NCBI GenBank assembly: GCA_014529385.2
Contig: CM043954.1
Location: 93,607,247-93,671,246, forward strand
DNA length: 64,000 nt
Source: Adiantum capillus-veneris
Lineage: Eukaryota; Streptophyta; Polypodiopsida; Polypodiales; Pteridaceae
Direction: 5' to 3'
The stretch's first letter is position 1. Each line of letters starts with the position of its first letter. A program made the translations under genes and the position numbers. Shown piece by piece: positions 56,631 through 64,000 of this stretch. The notes below the pieces were generated by a model that was not told where the DNA came from, did no database searches, and worked only from the letters and a program-made list of their open reading frames with translations.

Positions 56631-58086
56631 AGGGATGAGCAAGCTAGGTACATGTGGGTGTGATTGAGAGCAGAGACACGCAGATATCTTTACATTGCTA
56701 TTTGCTACTTTTCCCCGAGTACATCAGTTTATGCACCACCCAGAGGACAGTCCCCCTTTTCTATTTTGGATGATGACATATGGGAGTTCTCTAGAGATGG
56801 TGACATCATCATTCTAGAGGATTTCAATGCTAGGACTGCCCATCATAAGACAATACTTTATGATACTTCAGAGGAGATGCTGAGAGAGCTGGATGTTGCA
56901 GAGATGGGCCTATCCAGACTATCATAGGATGAGGAACACACTGAGTATGGACGACACATGATAGACATGGGGACTGCACATGGATTGGCCATCTTGAATG
57001 GCCTACAGATGTTTCGCGCTGCGGGGGGTTTTACATGCTTTCCACACAGACATGGAGCCAGCACAGTAAATTATGTCATGGCACAGCCGAGCTTCATCTC
57101 AAGTATCCAGGATCCCACAGTTGGACCCAAACCTGTTGGTGTGGCAGTGGATCATGCTCTTGTGTCGTTGACCATCTCTTTTCAGTTTAGTGTAGCACAT
57201 AGGCCACTGGCAGCAGCCCCTACTCGCTACACCTTCACATGGGAGACGAACTCTGTATACATAGATGGGATCTACAGACGCCTGTGCACAGAGGAGCTAG
57301 GGCGACCTCTGGAGGAGCTTACTACTATACTGACACAAACACTACATGATGTAGCAGCAGAGGCATACCCACATACACAGCCTGAGCAGAGACACCGTTC
57401 GGGGAGCATGCCCCAGAACAGTTGGTATGATAAGGAATGCCGGGACACTAGAGCTAGACTTCAGAGGGAGGTGCTTTTGGGAGACATCACTCACAAACAA
57501 TCACAGATTTACTTCCGACGCCTAGTGTGACGGAAGAAGAGGGCATTTTTGGCTCGCCTAGAGCAGGATCTATACCAGCTATTCTTGAGTCAGGACTGAT
57601 GTGAGGCATGGCAACTCTTTCATGAGCACCCCCCCTCCCCCCCCCCCCCCCCCCCCCGCGCCGCCATCACTTCTACAGAGGCCTAGGGCCAGTACGCATC
57701 ATCTCTGTACACAGTTCCTAAGCAGCCCCCCCTTCCCGATCCATGCCCACACACATGTGCTTTTTTCACTCTGAGATGGTGAGGAAGGCCATTGACAGGA
57801 TGAGGACTGGGAGAGCATATGATCATGATAGCTTAGTGGCTGAGCATTTCACGCATGCCAGAGATCTACTAGCAAAGCTTCTAGCAGTTATGTTTAACCA
57901 TACAATGTGTGAGGGCTTGCCTGATACTTGGAGCCTATCGACTATTGTACTATCTTCAAGTCGGGAGACCCTATGGAGCCTGGGAATTATCGCACTATCA
58001 TGATGGACACACATTGGCACGGTTCTACGCATCTATTCTTGAGCAGTAGCTGAGTAGATGGGCAGAGAGGGAGAGGATACGCTGTC
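56628..58086 (+). pseudogene. LINE-B, 5'-truncated copy
   Basis: Starts in the endonuclease domain at the point matching 53845 of LINE-A. It contains FNARTAHHKTILYDTSEEML (56828), the endonuclease end with GASTVNYVMAQPSF and VDHALVSLTISFQF (about 57055-57180), the linker YDKECRDTRARLQREVL, and RT entry FFHSEMVRKAIDRMRTGRAYDHD (about 57765). It covers the segment deleted in LINE-A. It ends at about 58086 where unrelated sequence begins; its probable continuation is at 63413. It contains a poly(C) tract at 57628-57657. Confidence 0.8.
57628..57657 (+). repeat. Poly(C) tract
   Basis: Nearly 30 C residues with a single T at 57636, inside LINE-B. Reading frames shift across it. The opposite strand is a G-run that could form a quadruplex. 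Confidence 0.95.
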
Positions 58087-58640
58087 AAAGAGTTGGCGGT
58101 CTTGCAAAGAAGGCGCCGGGCCTCTAGCTATGAGGGTTTGTGGGGAGACTATGAAGCTTTTCACTTAAGCAAGCTTAGTGTTTGTAGCCATTACATTGTG
58201 TGTAGCCATTGGAATCTTATATGCAGACATACACATACGCAGACGTGAAACCCTCTGAACAAAACAAAAATGAAAACATCAAGGCTTTGATCGTATCTAA
58301 TCAAAGGTAAGATGAAAGGGTTCACTGATGCATTTATAACAACAAGTCGTTGTGCTCCAAATACACTGCGAATGGTTCTTTGAAACTGTAACTTAGTGCT
58401 TACAAAGATTTAGATATTTTGCCTAGCGATAGGAGCGAGCTGTGTGTACAAGTCTTCTTGGTTCATAGTAATATTAAGAAAGCAAGACTCAACCCCTAGA
58501 GGAGAATAAATATGTACACATCGAAAGAATTAGAGTAGTCTAGAAGTGGCAAAATAAGAGGATGTGGAGAAAGAAGAATTTCTTGCAGTCTTTCCGGCCC
58601 AAAGAGTAACACTATTCTCTGTTGGAAGTGGATTTTACGG
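58087..58640. other. Unassigned sequence between LINE-B and the chromovirus
   Basis: No LTR match to 62764-63412 is found here, although a 5' LTR would be expected. No ORF or repeat is recognised. It may be filler from the event that removed the 5' end of the chromovirus and about 217 bp of the LINE. Confidence 0.4.
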
Positions 58641-59240
58641 CTAATACAAACGTTAATTCTAATATGTTGCACAAAGAGTTCTCTGCAACCTTTGGGGATA
58701 CTGATAGAGCAAGGGTTGCTGAAACCAAACTTAGAAATCTCCGCCAAGGATCAAGACCTGCATCCATCTATGCATCTGAATTTCAACAGCTCACTTGTGA
58801 TCTGACTTGGCATGAGGAATATTTCATTAGCCAATTTCGGTGGGGATTAAAGAATGACGTAAAAGATCTTTTATTGACTATGCCAAAGGTTCACACACTA
58901 AGCGAGTTCATCTCTCAAGCAATAGAATGTGATAATCGACTGTTTGAGAGGAGACAAGAGAGGCGGCTTGGGGCACCATTGCGACCCCAAACAGAAGTGA
59001 CACATAATGGCTACACACCTCAACACGGCCATGAATCAAGCATTGAGCCCATGCAAATTGATTCAGCACGGTTTCAACCTCTCTCAGCCCAGGAGAAGCA
59101 AAGGCGACGCATTAATGGCTTATGTATGTATTGTGGAGAGCACGGGCACATGGTTCAACAGTGTCCAAGAAAGAGAAGGATGAAGGTTCATGGTGCAATG
59201 GCCTCAACGTGTTCGGAAAACATAGACGTCCAACCCCAAT
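58641..59240 (+). pseudogene. Chromovirus gag, N-terminally truncated
   Basis: The frame enters gag in the capsid (LHKEFSATFGDTDRARVAETK, LRQGSRPASIYASEFQQL, ISQFRWGLKNDVKDLLLTMP, FISQAIECDNRLFERRQER). It ends in a CCHC knuckle CMYCGEHGHMVQQC near 59125-59166. The 5' third of gag, the primer site and the 5' LTR are absent. The capsid form matches Ty3/gypsy chromoviruses of plants and fungi. Confidence 0.82.
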
Positions 59241-59640
59241 AGAGACCGACCGGTTGGACAAAAGACAAGCAAAAAAAGGTCTCTTTCTTCCCGCTGATTC
59301 CACTTCAAGTTTTATGCTACCAGTCAAGATCCATACCGGGTAGGCACATGGATTGTGAAGCATTACTACATTCACGCACAACGGCGTGCTTCATGGACAA
59401 AGAATTTGCAAAAGAACAAGGCATACCACTTGTGGAGAAGTCTAATCCAGCAACTGTAGAAGTCGTTGATGGTCGTCCCCTCGCTTCAGGGGATGTCAAG
59501 TATAAAACTCGCCCCATAGAAGTAACATTGCAGGAGCATGTTTCAAGAATAGCGTTCAATATTATACAAAGCCCAAGGAGTCCAATTGTTATTGGGCTAC
59601 CGTGGCTTGAATTACATAATCCTGACATCGATTAGAGGGC
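59241..59640 (+). pseudogene. Chromovirus protease with altered active site
   Basis: DCEALLHSRTTACFMDKEFA (from 59351) aligns with the retropepsin pattern ALxDSGATxxFID, but the catalytic DSG reads HSR. The C-terminal motif IVIGLPWLELHNPDID near 59590 is present before a TAG at 59633. Without the Asp it cannot cleave the polyprotein. Confidence 0.75.
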
Positions 59641-60870
59641 TCAGAGAATCGAACCACGAAAAGTCCAAAAGAAGAAGGGAAGGCATAATAGGCCTATATA
59701 TCTTGGAGCCAAGGTCTTCATGCGTGCAGCCAAAAAGTATCCAACTTTCCTGATATTTGCAACACCAACCGACACGTCGACAACAAAAATCATGGAGGCA
59801 TTGCCACGTCAATATCAAGATTACAATGATGTTTTTGAGAAGAAGAATGCAGACCTCTTACCAGAGCATCGACCCTATGATTGTGCCATAGAGCTTCAGG
59901 AGGGAACCCAACCCCCTTTTGGCCCAATATACAAGCTATCTCAAGATGAATTGGTAGAATTACGGAAAAATATTGATGAGAATCTTGCTAAGGGGTTCAT
60001 ACGGCATTCAAAGTCCCCAGCAGGAGCTCCAATACTCTTTGTAAAAAGAAGGATGGAACTCTCCGGATATGCGTGGATTATAGAGGCCTAAACAAGATCA
60101 CCGTCAAGAATCGCTATCTCCTTCCCTTGATCCCAGAGCTTCTTGAGCGCCTTGGCAAGGCAAGAATATCTACAAAAATAGATCTTCGTGGTGCTTACAA
60201 TCTAGTCAGAATCAAAGAAGGTGATGAATAGAAAACAGCCTTTCGGACAAGGTATGGCCACTTTGAATATACCGTCATGCCATTTGGTCTCACAAATGCC
60301 CCAGCTGTTTTTCAACATTTAATGAATGATATCTTTCGGGAGTATTTGGATTATTTTGTGGTAATATATTTGGATGATATCTTTATATTTTCCAAGGATC
60401 AAGAAGAGCATGAGCACCATGTACGATCAGTGCTTGAAAAGCTTTGTGCATCAGGGTTATAGGCAAAGTTGGAGAAGTGCTCTTTTCATCAATCTAAGGT
60501 GGAATTTCTTGGTTATGTAATCTTTGAAAAGGGAATCTCTATGGATCCAAAGAAGGTTCAAACCATCCTTGATTGGGAGACACCCACCTCGGTAAGAGAT
60601 ATTCAATGTTTCCTCGGATTTTCAATTTTTTATCGTATCTTTATACAGGGATACTCCAAGGTGGTTACAGCACTCACAAGGTTGACAGGCCATAATAAGT
60701 TTGTCTGGGACTCAGAGGCCGCGAAAGCATTTCAGACTCTCAAGCAAGCTTTCACGACTGCACCCATTCTAATTCACGCAGATCCTACAAAGCCTTTCAT
60801 CCTAGAAACAGACGCTTCAGATTTTTCCCTTGGCGCTATTCTATCCAAGTAGGAGAGGATGGTCGAGTAC
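59641..60870 (+). pseudogene. Chromovirus reverse transcriptase
   Basis: YQDYNDVFEKKNADLLPEHRPYDCAI (from about 59814), [34 protein letters not shown], a frameshift, [39 protein letters not shown], then [19 protein letters not shown] (60274), the catalytic [13 protein letters not shown] near 60361, FLGYVIFEKGISMDPKKV and FLGFSIFYRIFIQGYS. It ends with TDASDFSLGAILS. Two TAG stops (about 60229 and 60460) and one frameshift are seen. The YLDDI form is standard for Ty3/gypsy. Confidence 0.88.
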
Positions 60871-61847
60871 ATCCAGTGGCTTTTCATTCCCGCAAGTTCT
60901 CAGCTGCAGATATCAATTATGAAATCCATGACAAAGAGCTCTTAGCAATCATCGACTCCTTTGACACTTGGCGTCACCTACTTGAAGGAGCTCCTCATAA
61001 GATCACTGTCTATACAGATCACAAGAATTTGCAATACTTCATGACATCCCCCGTCTTGAATCGTCGCCAAGCCAGGTGGAGTGATATCCTATCAAGGTTT
61101 GATTTTCTTATCTCTTATAGACCTGCTGGCTGTCAACAAGCAAAGCCAGATGCCTTATCAAGAAGATCCTACCTTGCACCTAGAGAAGACGAGGCAGCAT
61201 TTGATCAACAAGAGTCGGTGATTTTGAAACCTGAGCAGCTTAAGCTAAACGCCACCATGAGCCAGGCTCCTGAAGATTCTACCTTTCTTTCTAAGGTGAA
61301 AACGCAAATTACCAAAGACCCACTTGCTCAGAATATTAGACAACAACTACAAGGACAAGAGGTTAATGAGGACTTTCAAGAAATTGATGGACTAATTTAC
61401 TATAAGAGTCTTCTCTATATTCTGCCAAGACCAACACGCTTGGAGGTACTTCAGCAACGGCACGATCTTCCATCAGCAGCAGGACATTTTGGGGTTAATA
61501 AGACAATTGAGCTTCTTTCGCGTAACTTCTGGTGGCCTCAAATGTGGAAGCTTGTCAAGGAGTATGTAGGCACTTGTGACACTTGCAATAGATCAAAGGC
61601 CCCTCGTCACTGTCCTCATGGGTTACTCCATCCCTTGCCCATTCCAACCAAACCATGGTCATCCATCTCCATGGATTTCATTGTAGAGCTACCCTTGTCA
61701 CAAGGATTTGACTCCATTTTAGTATCGTGGATCGGTTTACAAAAATGGCACACTTCATTCCAACCTCTAAAACCATCACCAATGAAGGTACGGCCTAACT
61801 CTTTCTACAACATATCCATCGTTATCACGGATTACCGGATGACATAG
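60871..61847 (+). CDS. Chromovirus RNase H and integrase N-terminal part
   Basis: 323 open codons: VAFHSRKFSAADINYEIHDKE, VYTDHKNLQYFMTSPVLNRR and AKPDALSRRS are RNase H. HFGVNKTIELLSRNFWWPQM..CDTCNRSKAPRH is the integrase zinc domain, and SISMDFIVELPLSQGFDS the core start with the first catalytic Asp. A frameshift near 61720 ends the reading of the core; it goes on in another frame. Confidence 0.87.
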
Positions 61848-62415
61848 TTTTTGATCGAGGCCCACAATTCATCTCTAGCTTTTGCAAAAGCTTATTCAAG
61901 CTACTCGGAGTACAAATCAACCTCTGCTCAGCCAATCACACACAAAGTGATGGACAAACATAGAGAGTAAATCAAGTTTTGGAATAGTATCTCCGCTGTA
62001 CTATCAATTATCGCCAGGATAATTGGGTCGAGCTCCTACCACTAGCAGAATTCTCCTATAATAACAATTTTCATGCCTCCACCCGTCACACTCCATTCTT
62101 TGCTAATTATGGTCAACATCCCAAATAGGATATCCACAGACACTATCAAGTCAAGAATCCAGCTGCTATTCATCTTACAGAACAATTATCTGCAATTCAC
62201 AAAGAACTTACGATTCATATCAAAGAAGCTCACTCCAAGTATAGGGAAAGTGCAGATCTCCATCGTATGTAGCATCCAAAATACAACGAAGGGGATAAAG
62301 TGTGGCTCCTCCGACGTGATCTGCGTTCATCTCATCCCTGTCAAAAGCTTGATATCGAAGGCTTGGCCCGTTTAGAATTATCCGTCAAGTCAATCCAGTC
62401 ACCTATCGACTCCGA
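61848..62415 (+). pseudogene. Chromovirus integrase core and C-terminus
   Basis: In shifting frames: VFDRGPQFISSFCKSLF (61850, second catalytic Asp), then NHTQSDGQT followed by a TAG where the catalytic Glu codon should be (about 61961), [22 protein letters not shown], and the C-terminal GDKVWLLRRDL. The Glu codon loss by a single change (GAG to TAG) both stops translation and removes the active site. Confidence 0.8.
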
Positions 62416-62751
62416 TTGCCCTCATCCATGAAAATCCATCCGGTCTTTCACGTCTCAGTCCTAGAACCTTGTCACACATCTAAGATCCCAGGAAGAGCCC
62501 TACAACCACCTCCTCCGATTGAGATTCAAGGACATGGCGAATATGAGGTCAAGAAAGTCCTAGATTCTCGAGTTTGGCGTGGCAGGTTACAATACTTGGT
62601 GCATTGGAAAGGCTATGATGTTAGTGAACGAATCTCGGAACTAGCACACAATCTACAACATGCATCTCTCAAAGTCCAAGAGTTCCATCAACAACATCCA
62701 TGGAAGCCCGACTCAAGGAACACCACACCTCCTCGTGGAACTCGTCGCTAA
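62416..62751 (+). CDS. Chromovirus integrase end with chromodomain
   Basis: 111 codons: SSMKIHPVFHVSVLEPC (residues 3-19), then the chromodomain YEVKKVLDSRVWRGRLQYLV (about 43-62) and HWKGYDVSERISELAHNL. The aromatic cage keeps Tyr and Trp of YLVHWKGY, but the usual TWEP is SELA (Trp to Ser). In chromoviruses this domain steers insertion toward marked histones. The purine run AAAGGAGGGGATAA follows the stop. Confidence 0.85.
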   Translation: MPSSMKIHPVFHVSVLEPCHTSKIPGRALQPPPPIEIQGHGEYEVKKVLDSRVWRGRLQYLVHWKGYDVSERISELAHNLQHASLKVQEFHQQHPWKPDSRNTTPPRGTRR

Positions 62752-62763
62752 AGGAGGGGATAA
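62750..62763 (+). other. Chromovirus polypurine tract
   Basis: AAAGGAGGGGATAA ends directly before the TG of the LTR, as expected for plus-strand priming. Confidence 0.8.
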
Positions 62764-62812
62764 TGTCATGGATGCTTGAGAGTCGCTCGTTGCCTGCTCG
62801 TTGCCTGCATCA

Positions 62813-63075
62813 TAGCTAGAAGGCTCTAGAAGAATCTAGAAGGATCTAGAAACATGAAGAAGATTCCGGAAGAATCTAGAAGTTTCTGGAAAGCTCTAGA
62901 AAGTTGAAGAAGGATCTAGAAGGCTCTACAAGAATCTAGAAGGATCAAGAAGTTTCTAGAAGCTTGGAGAAGATTCCGGAAGAATCTAGAAGTTTCTGGA
63001 AAGCTCTAGAAAGTTGAAGAAGGATCCAGAAGGTTCTACAAGAACTAGAAAGATCAAGAGGTTCTAGAAGATTTC
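62813..63075 (+). promoter_or_regulatory. 10-bp periodic GAA/TTC array (heat-shock-element-like)
   Basis: GAA (or its variants CAA, AAA) recurs at a fixed 10-bp step for more than 20 steps. TTC, ATC, CTC or TTG sits midway, 5 bp from each GAA. Uninterrupted stretches such as GAAGATTCCGGAA (about 62860 and 62970) and GAAGTTTCTGGAA (about 62880 and 62990) match the nGAAnnTTCnnGAAn binding rule of heat shock factors. A 110-bp tandem duplication (62861 and 62971) carries the pattern twice. It lies 60-320 bp upstream of the TATA box. Confidence 0.7.
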
Positions 63076-63136
63076 GACCTCCTCAAGAAGAACCTAGAAA
63101 GTCCTAACCTCCTCAAGTAACCTCCTCAAGCACTAG

Positions 63137-63144
63137 TATAAATA
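63137..63144 (+). promoter_or_regulatory. TATA box of the chromovirus LTR
   Basis: TATAAATA followed by GGGGTCTTGGG, about 60 bp downstream of the GAA/TTC array. Confidence 0.75.
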
Positions 63145-63303
63145 GGGGTCTTGGGCCACAAGCCCCTCAATCTTGCCATTACCAGTTGTGAGGCTCCTAT
63201 GAGGAAATCCCTCTTCTAGTTCTTATGTTCAAGTCTTGTCCTTGCAATCAAGCCTTGTCTTGTACTCAAGTCATGTAATCCAAGTCTTGTATCTAGCTCT
63301 CTT

Positions 63304-63309
63304 AATAAA
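63304..63309 (+). terminator. Polyadenylation signal in the LTR
   Basis: AATAAA about 165 bp downstream of the TATA box, within the presumed R region. Confidence 0.5.
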
Positions 63310-63412
63310 GTATTAAGTCTCATAATCAATATTAAGCTTATCATCAAGTCCAAGTTCTTGTACATTGTGAGCGCCTCCTCTTGCTCTTTTCGCTCTATAC
63401 GCGCTCATAACA

Positions 63413-64000
63413 TTATGCAGGTTAGTAGTGGGGCATGTACGCACCTCAGAGGGTTTATCCACACCGGTTCACTCCACTATTGGGGTGAAGCAAGGCTGCC
63501 CGCTCTCTCCTACTGTATTTGGTATGTATGTGGATGAGGTTTCTGACTACATTGAGAGAGATGGTGATAAAGGTGCATAGCTGGTAGGGACCTGGATTCC
63601 ACTATTGTTATATGCTGATCATATTGTGTTGATCTCCAACTCTTCGGAGGGGATGCAACGTCACTTGGATGCTTTGCATAGGTTTGCCCAGGAAAGTGGT
63701 TTGTCTGTCAACCTTGGTAAAACCAAGGTCATGGTATTTAATACCACCCCACAGTGGATCAAGAGGTCAGCACCCGCATTCACATACGGCCAGGAGATAG
63801 TGGAGTATACAGATGCTTACACTTACCTTGGAGTGGTTTTTAGTGGGCCAGCATTTTCATTGAGAAGGGCAGCAGAGACTAGATTGACCAGAGCCCATGC
63901 AGCATTAGGTAGATTGGTAAGAATGTGTTCATAGGTTCAGTTTCAGGAGCCTCGGACGAAGCTTTGACTCTTTGGCACTTTGGTGGCTTCTGCATTGCTT
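63413..64000 (+). pseudogene. LINE-C, RT fragment, probable continuation of LINE-B
   Basis: Matches LINE-A from about 54783: GHVRTSEG, STIGVKQGCPLSPTVFGMYVDE, a TAG, then LYADHIVLISNSSEGM (63605, with His in place of the second catalytic Asp) and LGKTKVMVFNTTPQWIKRSA to RAHAALGRLVRMCS, ending in a TAG at 63932. It runs off the window edge. Relative to LINE-B it lacks about 217 bp, lost at the chromovirus junction. Confidence 0.8.

Larger units (their letters stand above)
62764..63412 (+). mobile_element. Chromovirus 3' LTR
   Basis: 649 bp from TGTCATGGATGC to GCGCTCATAACA. The left end follows the polypurine tract, and the right end meets resumed LINE sequence at 63413, so both ends are well supported. 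Contents in order: heat-shock-like array, TATA box, a leader, AATAAA. Confidence 0.85.

Overview
The window looks like nuclear DNA of a land plant, dense in retrotransposons. I see no bacterial features: no operons, no ribosome-binding sites, and no tRNA or rRNA genes that I can recognise. One spliced host gene is visible, a plant LRR receptor kinase of the LRR-VIII-1 type, together with plant-type Ty1/copia and Ty3/gypsy elements, LINEs, a Penelope-like reverse transcriptase and many long (AC)n and (CT/GA)n microsatellites. The mix (Penelope-like RT, chromoviruses, this LINE type, long introns) suggests a non-seed plant, perhaps a fern or lycophyte. That placement is inference; no species is claimed.

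Layout. 1-12.4 kb: four related units in head-to-tail order, each closed by an (AC)n tract. One unit carries a decayed Penelope-like reverse transcriptase (about 5.1-8.07 kb); the others look like its pseudo-LTR or promoter module, with a TATA box followed by GAGGTGAGGG and a conserved stem-loop. 12.4-15.6 kb: microsatellite-rich DNA with no convincing gene. 15.6-16.4 kb: 3' end of an unidentified retroelement. 16.85-36.87 kb: a three-level nest. A decayed copia (plus strand) is split by a non-chromoviral, Athila/Tat-like gypsy (minus strand), which is itself split by a young copia (26185-30758, minus strand) with near-identical 192-bp LTRs and a 5-bp CATCT target duplication.

39-47.5 kb: a second gypsy element (plus strand) with roughly 1.4-kb LTRs, tRNA-Met-type primer site, gag, decayed pol and a chromodomain-like tail. 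47.5-48.9 kb: a gypsy relic and a roughly 160-bp tandem array. 48.9-52.26 kb: twelve exons of the receptor kinase gene (minus strand); its 5' exons are not visible and would have to lie beyond the transposon cluster to the right. 52.3-58.1 and 63.4-64.0 kb: copies of a LINE whose 3' end is a (TC)n tract and whose C-terminus carries a PCNA-binding-like box. 58.6-63.4 kb: a 5'-truncated chromovirus whose surviving 649-bp LTR carries a 10-bp-periodic array of heat-shock-element-like GAA/TTC units just upstream of its TATA box.

How it fits together: almost everything is mobile DNA in different states of decay. The integrases of the three older LTR elements that are not Athila-like have each lost the catalytic glutamate by a different change, and the youngest copia has lost its RT core. 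The most interesting signals are regulatory or structural: the heat-shock-like LTR array, the paired inverted CCAAT modules in the second gypsy LTR, the covarying stem-loop of the Penelope-like units, and the link between retroelement ends and microsatellites.
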